Below, in pieces: positions 44,436-52,610 of a stretch of DNA of 64,000 bases. How positions within the stretch are numbered: position 1 is the first letter of the stretch; the number at the start of each line of letters is the position of its first letter. The notes beneath the pieces are model-generated. The model was not told the origin of the DNA. It saw nothing but the letters and a program-made list of their open reading frames with translations, and did not search any database. The position numbers and the translations under genes are program-made. The stretch comes from Candidatus Omnitrophota bacterium (GTDB lineage: Bacteria > Omnitrophota > Gorgyraeia > 2-01-FULL-45-10): positions 25,425 to 89,424 of the forward strand of contig JBAZKM010000010.1 in assembly GCA_041650805.1 (NCBI GenBank), given 5' to 3'.

Positions 44436-45899
44436 ATGGAAGAAGCTATCCCTGTTGACAGGAGGAGAGGCGAGAGGAGGAAGAGAGATCGTCTTCCGTT
44501 TTTCACCAAGATATCCTATAGCCTCGGCACGGCAGTCGATATGTGGGGCCTCTGGCTGTACCCGGCCGTCGCTTTTGCGGTCTTCAATATGTATCTGGGT
44601 GTTGAACCGTGGCTGGTAGGTCTGGCGATTACGCTGATACGCATCTGGGACGCCCTCATCGATCCTATAGTGGGGTGGTTGTCCGATAACCTGCGTACCA
44701 GATGGGGCCGCCGGCGGCCTTTTATCCTGATCGCCGGTATTTTGAGCGGGCTCTGCCTGCCTGTCCTCTTTTTGGTGTCGCCGTCCTGGGCTGAAGCGAA
44801 GTTCCTCGGCATATCCTCTGTATTCTGGTATATGATCATCTCTACCATGCTTTATTATCCCATAGTAAGCTGTTTTACCGTACCTTACTACAGCCTGGGC
44901 GCGGAGATGACCCCTGATTATCACGAACGCACCTCCATCATGTCCTATCGCAGCATGACCCAGAAGGTTTCGGAATTGGGCAATTTTTACGCTCTGAGAT
45001 TTACCAACCTGGCCTGGTTCCTTGTTCCGGGAACGGCACAGAAGAATACGCTTTTGGGGATGCGGATCTACACAATGATATTGGGCGTGATAATGGCTAT
45101 CTTTGCCATAATCATCTTCTTAAGGGTCAAAGAGCGCTACTATCATACAGTGGTGGTGAAGGTTACCGAGAAGATATCCATCTTGAGCGGTCTGGGAGAG
45201 ACCCTGAAATGTAAGCCGTTCCGTCAGATGATGGTCATGGGCGGCGCCTTCACCCTGGGTACGAGCATGGTCGGCTCGCTTGGCTACTATGCAACGGTCT
45301 TTTATGTAGCCGGCGGCGACAGGATCCTGGGCGACAACTGGCAATTCTGGATGGGTGTGGCCTTTATGGTGGGAGGTCTTATAGGGGTACCGCTCCATAA
45401 GTTCCTGGCGGATCGTATCGGCAAACGCGAGGCGGCAGTCATAGCATGCTTAATAGGTATATGCGGTTATGGCGGTTCATGGTTTTTGTATACGCCGGCG
45501 ATAAAATGGCTGCAGACGATAGCGTCGGCTTTGATGGGGATGGCCGCGGCATCTCTCTGGATGCTGCATAGCGCTATCGGCGCCGATATCCAGGATTTCG
45601 ACGAACTCAATACGGGGAAGAGGCGGGAGGGCTCTTTTACCGCCTGCGGCTCATATATCCTTAAATTGGGGAATTCGCTCGGATACTATTTTTCCGGCCT
45701 TATTCTGACATGGTCGGGTTTTACCTGGAGCGTTAAGGTCCAGGCGCCCGAGACGATATTCTGGATACGCGCAAGTCTGGCATCTTTGCCGGTTGCGGGA
45801 CTGATAGTCGCCATAATCTTTGTTCTACGTATGCCGCTGACAAAACAGAGATCCGAAGATATCCGCGATAGACTTGAAGAGCGCAGAGGCACGGTGTAG
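44436..45899 (+). CDS. GPH-type cation/sugar symporter (MFS superfamily)
   Basis: The 487-aa membrane protein has about twelve predicted helices. After a charged N-terminus it has the glycoside-pentoside-hexuronide signatures: YSLGTAVDMWGLWLYP, then IRIWDALIDPIVGWLSD and RTRWGRRRPFILIAG in the first cytoplasmic loop, and YYSLGAEMTPDYHERTSI. Such carriers import glycosides with sodium or protons. Position after a GH130 phosphorylase suggests uptake of manno-oligosaccharides or a mannosyl disaccharide. An AAGGAGA ribosome site precedes the start, and a perfect-palindrome terminator follows the gene, closing the cassette. Confidence 0.92.
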   Translation: MEEAIPVDRRRGERRKRDRLPFFTKISYSLGTAVDMWGLWLYPAVAFAVFNMYLGVEPWLVGLAITLIRIWDALIDPIVGWLSDNLRTRWGRRRPFILIAGILSGLCLPVLFLVSPSWAEAKFLGISSVFWYMIISTMLYYPIVSCFTVPYYSLGAEMTPDYHERTSIMSYRSMTQKVSELGNFYALRFTNLAWFLVPGTAQKNTLLGMRIYTMILGVIMAIFAIIIFLRVKERYYHTVVVKVTEKISILSGLGETLKCKPFRQMMVMGGAFTLGTSMVGSLGYYATVFYVAGGDRILGDNWQFWMGVAFMVGGLIGVPLHKFLADRIGKREAAVIACLIGICGYGGSWFLYTPAIKWLQTIASALMGMAAASLWMLHSAIGADIQDFDELNTGKRREGSFTACGSYILKLGNSLGYYFSGLILTWSGFTWSVKVQAPETIFWIRASLASLPVAGLIVAIIFVLRMPLTKQRSEDIRDRLEERRGTV

Positions 45900-45921
45900 G
45901 CAGTTGTCTCATTTCGTCTTG

Positions 45922-45958
45922 GCCGTAGGGGACATTTAAATGTCCCCTACGGCTTTTT
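45922..45958 (+). terminator. Intrinsic terminator, perfect 16-bp palindrome
   Basis: GCCGTAGGGGACATTT (45922-45937) is immediately followed by its exact reverse complement and then five T residues. It separates the symporter from the phosphomannomutase gene. Confidence 0.93.
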
Positions 45959-45981
45959 CGTAACGTGTAAAGATCAAGCTT

Positions 45982-47613
45982 ATGGAAGGGTTAAAGTTCG
46001 GTACAAGCGGGTTGAGAGACACGGTCGAAAATATGACCGATATGGAATGCTATGTCAATACAAGGGGTTTTATCGAGTATCTCAGGAAGACGGGAGAATT
46101 TAAAAAGGGCGACGCGATAGCAATAGGCGGCGACAGGAGGCCCAGTACATATAAGATAAAAAGGGCTGTTGCGGCCGCCGTTTGCGACACAGGCGGTATA
46201 GTAGACGACCAGGGGCAGGTCCCCAGCCCCGCGTTGGCTTATTACGCGATGTACAATGGTATGGCCAGCATTATGGTCACAGGCAGTCATATACCGGCGG
46301 ACAGGAACGGCATAAAGTTCACTAAGCGCTCGGGAGAGATATTGAAATCGGATGAACCGGGTATCCTGGAAAACGTAAGAAGAGAGAGGACGAAAGTCCA
46401 CTCTATTGCCGAAAGAGCTTCAATTTTTGATAAAAACGGGAATTTTAAGGCAGGGCCCGGGTCCGGGTTCAATGAACTCTTGAAGGCCGAGTCCTATACG
46501 GGCAAGTCCGGCCAATTTTATATAGACAGGTATAGAAGCGTCTTCGGGGATGATTTTTTTCCCGAAGGGACAAAGATATTCCTGTACCAACATTCTGCCG
46601 TAGGCAGGGAGATCGTAAAAGAGATCTTCGAAAGCTTAGGCGCGGAGATATTTGCGCCTGATATCGAGATAGACAATGAGCCTTTGAGAAGCGCTGAGTT
46701 CGTCCCGGTAGATACCGAAAGCGTTTCCGGTAAGACCCTGGGCATATTTAAGAAGGTTCTCGCGGATAATGATCTTGATATCGGGATCACGCTGGACGGC
46801 GATTCGGACAGGCCGCTTTTGGTTTACAGGGAATGTGAGGGAGGCAGGCAGACCGGCGATGTAAAATATATAACCGGCGATATTTTAGGGCTGCTTGCCA
46901 TATTGGGCCTGGAAAGATTGGATGTAAAGGTAGATGCCGTCTGTGTCCCCGTCAGCGCAAACGATTCTATCATGAGGGTCTGTAAGGAGAGAGGAATAGA
47001 ATTGACCCAGACCAGGATAGGGTCCCCTTTCGTTATCGCCGCGATGAACGATTCGATCGGCCGTCACCCGGGTAAATGGAATGTATTTTCATGGGAATCG
47101 AACGGCGGTTTCTTGACGGGGACCGATATTTATATCGGGGGCAAGGTACTCAGGGCCTTGCCTACCAGAGATGCGGTACTCCCGCTCTTAAGCGTTATCA
47201 ATCTGGTCGCGAAGAGCGGGAAGAAGATGCCGGAATTTATAAAAACACTGCCCGGAAGGTTCACGCATGCGGACAGGAAGAAAGAATTTCCTGCGGAGAT
47301 TAGCAGGGCAATAATAGATTATTTGACCCCTGAAGACCCGGATGATGCAGAAGAGTCGGAAAAGATCAAAAAGAGGATAGAAGAAGCGTTCCGCGATGGG
47401 GATGGTTTTGGGAAGGTCGAGGATGTAAATTATACGGACGGGGTAAGGATACTTTTTGATAACGGTGAGATATCGCATCTCAGGCCATCCGGGAATGCGC
47501 CGGAGTTCAGGATATATGCTATCGCGGATTCGCAGGACCGGGCGGCCGAAATGGTACGGATAGGGATAGAGAAGGTGATACCGAGATTGGTTGCAGCTTC
47601 AGGCGGTTTTTGA
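45982..47613 (+). CDS. Phosphomannomutase/phosphoglucomutase
   Basis: This 543-aa alpha-D-phosphohexomutase converts hexose-1-P and hexose-6-P. It begins with KFGTSGLRDTV. The phosphoserine loop is VTGSHIPADRNGIKF (S102), the metal loop is LDGDSDRPLL (first D272), the sugar loop is ESNGGFLTG and the phosphate loop is RPSGNAPEFRIYA near the C-terminus. All four are intact, and there is no signal peptide. It is a separate cytosolic enzyme, distinct from the phosphohexomutase domain in the exported 3679-aa protein. It should take mannose-1-P from the GH130 enzyme and glucose-1-P from the GH94 enzyme into the 6-phosphate pool. The gene lies just after a terminator, so it needs its own promoter, which is not obvious in the 23-base gap. 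Confidence 0.93.
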   Translation: MEGLKFGTSGLRDTVENMTDMECYVNTRGFIEYLRKTGEFKKGDAIAIGGDRRPSTYKIKRAVAAAVCDTGGIVDDQGQVPSPALAYYAMYNGMASIMVTGSHIPADRNGIKFTKRSGEILKSDEPGILENVRRERTKVHSIAERASIFDKNGNFKAGPGSGFNELLKAESYTGKSGQFYIDRYRSVFGDDFFPEGTKIFLYQHSAVGREIVKEIFESLGAEIFAPDIEIDNEPLRSAEFVPVDTESVSGKTLGIFKKVLADNDLDIGITLDGDSDRPLLVYRECEGGRQTGDVKYITGDILGLLAILGLERLDVKVDAVCVPVSANDSIMRVCKERGIELTQTRIGSPFVIAAMNDSIGRHPGKWNVFSWESNGGFLTGTDIYIGGKVLRALPTRDAVLPLLSVINLVAKSGKKMPEFIKTLPGRFTHADRKKEFPAEISRAIIDYLTPEDPDDAEESEKIKKRIEEAFRDGDGFGKVEDVNYTDGVRILFDNGEISHLRPSGNAPEFRIYAIADSQDRAAEMVRIGIEKVIPRLVAASGGF

Positions 47614-47633
47614 TATAATAAAAACCCGATGAT

Positions 47634-48482
47634 ATGGAAATATTGAAGAGTAAACGGTTCCAGAATGTCACGATAAAGGGCGCCATATACGCGTTCCTCC
47701 TGCTCGGCGCGGTCTCCGTAGCGGTACCGTATATCTGGATGTATGTCACAAGCATAAAGCCCGTCGAAGAGGTGCAGTCGTACCCGCCTTCTTTTCTGGT
47801 GAAGGAGCCGACCCTATCGCCTTACAGGGACCTGTTCCGGCTCATTCCGATGCTGCGCTATATGTGGAACAGCATATACGTAGCCGGCGTCGTGACGATA
47901 GCCAACGTCTTCTTCTGTTCGCTGGCGGGATACGCGTTCGCCAAGCACAGGTTCTACGGTCGCGACAAGGTCTTCTTTGCCCTGCTGGGCTCTCTCATGA
48001 TACCGTGGCAGGTGAACCTTATATCCGGGTTCATACTCATGAAGAAACTCGGCTGGCTCAACTCGTATAACGCGCTCATCGTGCCGGCTATGGCGGGCGT
48101 CTTCGGAATATTCCTTTGCCGGCAGTTCATCATGTCGATACCGGACGACCTGGTGGATGCGGCGAAGATAGACGGTTGCGGCGAGTTCACGATATACAGG
48201 CGCGTTATATTGCCCCTCATAAAGCCGGTGCTCGCGACGCTCGCCATCTTCACGTTCCTGCAGCAGTGGAACAGCTTCATATGGCCCCTCATAGTGATAA
48301 ATTCGAGCGAGATGCGTACGCTGCCGCTCGCCCTCTCCGTATTGAACGGCGAGTTCGGCACAAGATTCGCTATGATCATGGCAGGCGCAGTCGTTGCGAC
48401 GACGCCGATGCTCATCGTATTCCTGGCTTTCCAGAAGTATTTCATGAACGGGATAACTATGACGGGGCTTAAGGGGTATTGA
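47634..48482 (+). CDS. Sugar ABC transporter permease, MalG type
   Basis: The 282-aa membrane protein has about six helices. The first is at about 15-35, and the EAA loop DAAKIDGCGEFTIYRRVILP is near 177. It is the natural partner of the MalF-type permease at 41650, although about 5 kb of mannoside genes lie between them. No good ribosome site precedes ATG 47634 (AAAACCCGATGAT), so translation may rely on the preceding phosphomannomutase gene 20 bases upstream. It would form the inner-membrane channel for a beta-glycan oligosaccharide together with the lipoprotein at 60013. Confidence 0.92.
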   Translation: MEILKSKRFQNVTIKGAIYAFLLLGAVSVAVPYIWMYVTSIKPVEEVQSYPPSFLVKEPTLSPYRDLFRLIPMLRYMWNSIYVAGVVTIANVFFCSLAGYAFAKHRFYGRDKVFFALLGSLMIPWQVNLISGFILMKKLGWLNSYNALIVPAMAGVFGIFLCRQFIMSIPDDLVDAAKIDGCGEFTIYRRVILPLIKPVLATLAIFTFLQQWNSFIWPLIVINSSEMRTLPLALSVLNGEFGTRFAMIMAGAVVATTPMLIVFLAFQKYFMNGITMTGLKGY

Positions 48483-48513
48483 GATCCGTAAACTAATGAA
48501 TAGGGGATAGAAA

Positions 48514-50190
48514 ATGAAAAAAGGTATAGGGTATAGGGTATTGGGTATAGGGTTCAAGAAAATAGCATTGATAATATTAACTATGTGCTTCGTCTTCACG
48601 AATGTGTCGTGCGCGGCGCAAAATACGAAGGACGAAGGGCAGGGAACGGTGGACGAGAAGCAGGTGAGCGCTGCCGATCCCAAGCCCCAGGTCCCCGCCC
48701 CCGAGCTCGTCTATCTTAAGATCGGGAGCGCGTCCGCCTCCGGGTTCGACGAAAGTCCTGATTGGGCGCCGAAACCGGACGCCATGGCCGCGGCCGACGG
48801 CAACGCCGAGACGAGGTGGGCATCCGCTTACAAAGATAACGAATGGATCGTTTTCGACTTCGGTAAGCCGAAGCTATTGTCGAGGGTCGTCATAAAGTGG
48901 GAACAGGCATTTCCGACGCGGTATGAGGTGCTCTCCTCCGATGACGGACAGAACTGGAAGAGGGCGGCGCTTATGGAAGGGCAGAAAGGCGGGGTGAGCG
49001 AGATAGATTTTCAGCCCGTCACCGCCCGGCACATCAAGGTCGTCGGCCTGGAGAGGGCGAACCAGGAGTGGGGCATCTCCATATGGGAGCTCGAGCCCTA
49101 CGGGCCTAAGGCCGGTAACCCCGATGAGGCCGCACTCGGGGATACGTTCAGGGCGATAGCTGAGAAGACGGAGAGCCAGAAGAAGGTCGATATGCTGCGC
49201 GATAAGATGGCCGCCGGGTATAAGGCGCCTTCTCCGGGCGCTATCGGCGCAAAGGAATTCCAGCGCGGCGTCAATTATACCTCATGGGATAAGGACGAGC
49301 TCGACACGACGACCTCCGATTACAGCCTGGCATACCTTTCGGAGATCGGCGTCGGACATGTTGCGCTGATGACCGTCTGGTACCAGGATACGGCGGAATC
49401 GGGCGTCATAGCGCCGGATGCGAAGAAGAGCGTGAGCGACGGATCGGTAGCGCATGCCATAAATATGTGCCATGCGCTGGGCATGAAGGTCATGCTTAAG
49501 CCGCACGTAGACCTGATCGACGAAGAGGCGAGGACCAATATCATTCCCGGCGATGAATGGTTCAGGAGTTACAGGGAGTTCATCCTGCACTATGCCGTCA
49601 TCGCGGAGGCGAACGGCGTAGAATTGTTATGTATAGGGACCGAGCTTTCGAATACAACTACGACCAGATGGAAAGATGCGTGGCTTGCCCTGATAAAGGA
49701 TATACGCGCCGTATATAAAGGCGCCCTCACCTATGCCGCTAACTGGGATGAATATGAGACCGTATCCTTCTGGGATGCCGTAGATTATATAGGTATGGAC
49801 GCCTATTTCCCGCTCACCGATAAGAATGATCCCCCCAAAGAAGAGCTCGTGGCGGCATGGACACGGCATGCCGATATTCTGGAGAAGTGGCTCAAGGACA
49901 ATAACCTGACCAAAGGTGTCATATTCACCGAGGTCGGTTACGATACCATAGAAGGGTCGAATAAACAGCCGTGGCGTATACTGCCCACGCTGGCCACTTA
50001 CGCGGAGAGCCAGGACGAACAGGCGAATTGCCTCGAGAGCCTTTTTGCGGGGCTGTCCAACAGGAGCTGGTTCAGAGGATTTTACTGGTGGAATTACTTC
50101 CCGAGGTCCGATATCGGCTCTCTCGGATATACCCTGCGCGGCAAGAAGGGCGAGGCGATCCTTAAGGAGTGGTTCGGTAAGCTTAAGTAA
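48514..50190 (+). CDS. Secreted GH113-type beta-mannanase with discoidin-like binding domain
   Basis: The 558-aa protein has an N-terminal export signal (about 1-32), ending near VSCAAQ. The Cys may be lipidated, but the lipobox is poor. Residues about 60-200 form a F5/8-type-C (discoidin-like) sugar-binding domain: ETRWAS, WIVFDFGKPKLLSRVVIKW and RHIKVVGLERANQEWGISIWELE. Residues 245-555 form a TIM barrel of the GH113 type: NYTSWDKDEL, LKPHVDLID, IGTELS with acid/base E377, LTYAANWDEYETVSFWDAVDYIGMDAYFPL, and TEVGY with nucleophile E473. GH113 enzymes cut beta-1,4-mannan. The codons 4-14 of the signal peptide come from a GGGTATA repeat also seen between genes. The catalytic part is homologous to the gene at 53348. 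Confidence 0.88.
   Translation: MKKGIGYRVLGIGFKKIALIILTMCFVFTNVSCAAQNTKDEGQGTVDEKQVSAADPKPQVPAPELVYLKIGSASASGFDESPDWAPKPDAMAAADGNAETRWASAYKDNEWIVFDFGKPKLLSRVVIKWEQAFPTRYEVLSSDDGQNWKRAALMEGQKGGVSEIDFQPVTARHIKVVGLERANQEWGISIWELEPYGPKAGNPDEAALGDTFRAIAEKTESQKKVDMLRDKMAAGYKAPSPGAIGAKEFQRGVNYTSWDKDELDTTTSDYSLAYLSEIGVGHVALMTVWYQDTAESGVIAPDAKKSVSDGSVAHAINMCHALGMKVMLKPHVDLIDEEARTNIIPGDEWFRSYREFILHYAVIAEANGVELLCIGTELSNTTTTRWKDAWLALIKDIRAVYKGALTYAANWDEYETVSFWDAVDYIGMDAYFPLTDKNDPPKEELVAAWTRHADILEKWLKDNNLTKGVIFTEVGYDTIEGSNKQPWRILPTLATYAESQDEQANCLESLFAGLSNRSWFRGFYWWNYFPRSDIGSLGYTLRGKKGEAILKEWFGKLK
48523..48554 (+). repeat. GGGTATA-type repeat inside a signal peptide
   Basis: Tandem GGTATAGGGTATAGGGTATT and variants lie inside the first codons of the GH113 gene. 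They match the intergenic tract at 8519-8571 and encode Gly-Ile-Gly-Tyr-Arg-type residues. Confidence 0.65.
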
Positions 50191-50200
50191 AATAGACGCC

Positions 50201-50263
50201 TGCTTTCAGCTGTCAGCTTTCAGCAAAAGCTGATGGCTGAAAGCCGAAGGCTGAAAGCTGAAC
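50201..50263 (+). repeat. AGCTGAAAGC-type palindromic repeat
   Basis: GCTTTCAGCTGTCAGC and a TTTCAGC copy are followed by AAAA and then GCTGATGGCTGAAAGC and further copies, so the tract folds into a long imperfect hairpin. It fills the gap between the GH113 and response-regulator genes. A longer relative lies at 55026-55104. Confidence 0.75.
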
Positions 50264-50264
50264 G

Positions 50265-50933
50265 ATGAGAATCCTCGTCGTCGAAGACGAAAAGAAGATC
50301 GCCGACTTCATAAAGCGCGGCCTGAAGGAAGAGGGATACGCCGTCGACGCTGCCTATGACGGGGAAGAGGGGTACTTCCTTGCAAAGACGAATAACTACG
50401 ACCTCATCCTCCTCGACCTCATGCTCCCCAGGATGGACGGCCTTACGCTCTGCAAAAAGCTTAGAGGGGAAGGCCTGCATACCCTCATCATCATGCTCAC
50501 CGCGAAAGACACGGTCAAGGACAAGGTCCTGGGGCTCGATTCCGGCGCGGATGACTACCTTACCAAACCTTTCGCTTTCGAAGAGCTCCTCGCGAGGATA
50601 CGGGCCGTGCTGAGGAAGAAGGACGGCGGTCTCCCGACGGTGCTTAGCGTAGAGGACCTGGTATTGGACCTGGTGACCCACAAAGTGACGCGCGCCGGTA
50701 AGGAGGTGGTCCTTACCGCCAAAGAGTATGCCCTGCTCGAATACCTGATGCGCAACGCCGGTTCCGTCGTGACGAGGACTATGATATCGGAGCACGTCTG
50801 GGATGCCGATTTCGACACCTTTACAAATGTCATAGATGTCTATATAAATTATATCCGGAACAAGATAGACAGCGGCCAGGCGAAGAAACTGATCCATACG
50901 GTTCGGGGGAGAGGGTACGTGTTGAAGAGTTAG
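50265..50933 (+). CDS. OmpR/PhoB-family response regulator
   Basis: The 222-aa protein has a receiver domain (1-118) with phosphoacceptor D51 in LILLDLMLPRMDG, the acidic pair VVEDEKK, and LTAKD/YLTKPF with the conserved Lys. A winged-helix DNA-binding domain (about 128-222) ends HTVRGRGYVLKS. The sensor kinase starts 25 bases downstream. No ribosome site is visible: the start abuts a palindromic repeat. The stop codon lies inside a TTAGGAGTT repeat. A set of 11-base direct repeats of the kind this family binds lies just past the kinase gene, before the carbohydrate-binding protein gene. Confidence 0.95.
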   Translation: MRILVVEDEKKIADFIKRGLKEEGYAVDAAYDGEEGYFLAKTNNYDLILLDLMLPRMDGLTLCKKLRGEGLHTLIIMLTAKDTVKDKVLGLDSGADDYLTKPFAFEELLARIRAVLRKKDGGLPTVLSVEDLVLDLVTHKVTRAGKEVVLTAKEYALLEYLMRNAGSVVTRTMISEHVWDADFDTFTNVIDVYINYIRNKIDSGQAKKLIHTVRGRGYVLKS

Positions 50934-50958
50934 GAGTTGGGGGTCAGGAGTCGGGAGC
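50928..50958 (+). repeat. TTAGGAGTT-type repeat between regulator and kinase
   Basis: The tract holds AGTTAGGAGTTGGGGG and GGAGTCGGGAGC. It supplies the regulator's stop codon and the GGAG just before the kinase ATG. Confidence 0.6.
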
Positions 50959-52440
50959 ATGATGGTCTTCATCAAGTCGATACGGTTCAAGATAACCATC
51001 CTCTATATGGGGATACTCGCCATTACGCTCACCTCATTCAGCGTCATCCTCTATCACAACGTGAGCCGAGGCCTGTATGAACATATGGATACGCTCCTGG
51101 TCTCAAAGGCCGGCGGTATCGCTCAATCGGTAGACGCATACTGGGAGGCGGCAAAGTTCGAAGAGGCCGAAAACGCCCAGGTCGCGGAGGCGACAAAGAA
51201 ACGGCGCAATGTCAACTTCGCCAAGGCCGCCCAGCGGTGGGCCCAGAAGGAATCGGACGACCCGGCGCTTATAGATATCATAGTGCAGGTCTTCGATACC
51301 GACGGCGCTATCATCGCCTCATCGAAGACCGCCAAGGATATGCCCGAGATATCGCAAAAGGGTTTCCTCCCGATCCTGCAGGGAAAGAGCAAATTCTACA
51401 CAACGGATTCGGGGGACCGGGCCGGCAGGATGACCTTCAGGATATTTACCACTCCGGTCTTCGAGAGCGAGAAAGTTGCCTATATCGTACAGGTCGCCAG
51501 TCCGCTCACCTCCATCCAGGTGGCCCTTACCAATTTAAGAGTAGCGCTATTCATCCTATTCCCGATAACGGTCTTATTGACCGGGATCATGGGTGCCTTT
51601 TTGGCCAAGATGACGCTGAAGCCGGTCGACCATATGATACATACGATACACCAGATCACGGCGAATAACCTAGAATTGCAGCTGAAGGTGCCGTCCACCA
51701 AGGACGAGATACAGAACCTGGCAGAGACATTCAACAGGATGCTCACCCGGCTCAAAGAGGCATTTACATCCCAGAGGCAGCTCTTTGAAGACCTGTCACA
51801 TGAACTGAAGACCCCTCTCACTATCATGAAAGGGGAGCTTGAGGTCGCCCTTAAGAAGGTCCGCACCCCGGGTGACTATGAATCTATCCTTAAGAGCTCG
51901 CTTGAGGAGCTTAACGTATTGATAAAACTTTCGGAAAACCTCCTTTTTCTGGCGCGGGCGGATTCAAAAGAGGTCATGCCGCAAAAGAGGGAGCTCGATC
52001 TTAACCCGCTGCTTCAAGGGGTCATAAACAGCATCAGGCGTCTGGCCGAATTGAAGCATATAGCCGTATCATTCGACGCGCCAGCAGCGATCCGGCTGTA
52101 TGGGGACGAAGACCAGCTGAAGACCCTCTTCTTCAATATACTTGATAACGCCGTCAAATATACGGCCGAGAACGGCGCCATAGGGGTGCGCGTCGTTAAA
52201 GACCGTAGCGCGGTCAATATAGAGATCAGGGATAACGGTATGGGCATATCCGGAGATGATATCCCGCATATCTTCGACAGGTTCTACCGTATAGATAAAT
52301 CCCGTAATAGCGCCGGGTTCGGCCTGGGCCTGAGCATTGCAAAGTCGATAGCCGAGGCGCATGACGGCGCAATATCGGTCGAAAGCCATACGCCAGGCGG
52401 CACGAAGTTCACCGTCCTTATCCCCATAAAAAAGGGCTGA
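50959..52440 (+). CDS. Membrane sensor histidine kinase
   Basis: The 493-aa protein has a first membrane helix at about 14-36, an extracytoplasmic sensor loop (about 37-190), a second helix at about 195-218 and a HAMP linker (about 219-270). A HisKA domain follows with LFEDLSHELKTPLTI (phospho-His H281), then an ATPase domain with N box ILDNAVKYT, G1 box IRDNGMGISGDD, F box IFDRFYRIDKSR and G2 box GFGLGLSIAKS. All catalytic boxes are intact. The architecture matches the copper/heavy-metal sensor kinase group, but the location between mannanase genes suggests a glycan or envelope signal instead. The ligand is unknown. Confidence 0.95.
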   Translation: MMVFIKSIRFKITILYMGILAITLTSFSVILYHNVSRGLYEHMDTLLVSKAGGIAQSVDAYWEAAKFEEAENAQVAEATKKRRNVNFAKAAQRWAQKESDDPALIDIIVQVFDTDGAIIASSKTAKDMPEISQKGFLPILQGKSKFYTTDSGDRAGRMTFRIFTTPVFESEKVAYIVQVASPLTSIQVALTNLRVALFILFPITVLLTGIMGAFLAKMTLKPVDHMIHTIHQITANNLELQLKVPSTKDEIQNLAETFNRMLTRLKEAFTSQRQLFEDLSHELKTPLTIMKGELEVALKKVRTPGDYESILKSSLEELNVLIKLSENLLFLARADSKEVMPQKRELDLNPLLQGVINSIRRLAELKHIAVSFDAPAAIRLYGDEDQLKTLFFNILDNAVKYTAENGAIGVRVVKDRSAVNIEIRDNGMGISGDDIPHIFDRFYRIDKSRNSAGFGLGLSIAKSIAEAHDGAISVESHTPGGTKFTVLIPIKKG

Positions 52441-52470
52441 TAGGCCGTTTTCACGCGTAAGATTAGAAAA

Positions 52471-52516
52471 ATTTAATGCTGTTCTAACGGATTTTTAACT
52501 ATGAATGGTGTATAGT
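52471..52516 (+). promoter_or_regulatory. Three 11-base direct repeats plus -10 box: candidate OmpR-type operator
   Basis: ATTTAATGCTG (52471-52481), TTCTAACGGAT (52482-52492) and TTTTAACTATG (52493-52503) share a TYTAAY core at exact 11-base spacing. A TATAGT box follows at 52511-52516 with no good -35 box, since the repeats sit in that place. This is the usual layout for activation by PhoB/OmpR-type regulators, and such a regulator is encoded just upstream. Confidence 0.55.
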
Positions 52517-52527
52517 AGTAGTGTAAA

Positions 52528-52591
52528 CCTGAAATTTGTTTCATCAAATTTCAGGATGGCCGTTCTTAAATTTACAGAGAAAATTTAAGAA
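52528..52591 (+). promoter_or_regulatory. Tandem AAATTT-core hairpins in a leader
   Basis: CCTGAAATTTG (52528-52538) pairs with CAAATTTCAGG (52545-52555). TTCTTAAATTT (52563-52573) pairs with AAATTTAAGAA (52581-52591), ending 9 bases before an AGGAGG-type ribosome site. All four arms carry AAATTT, so arms two and three could pair instead, giving an alternative fold. Confidence 0.6.
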
Positions 52592-52610
52592 TTAAAAAAA
52601 GGAGGGTGGT

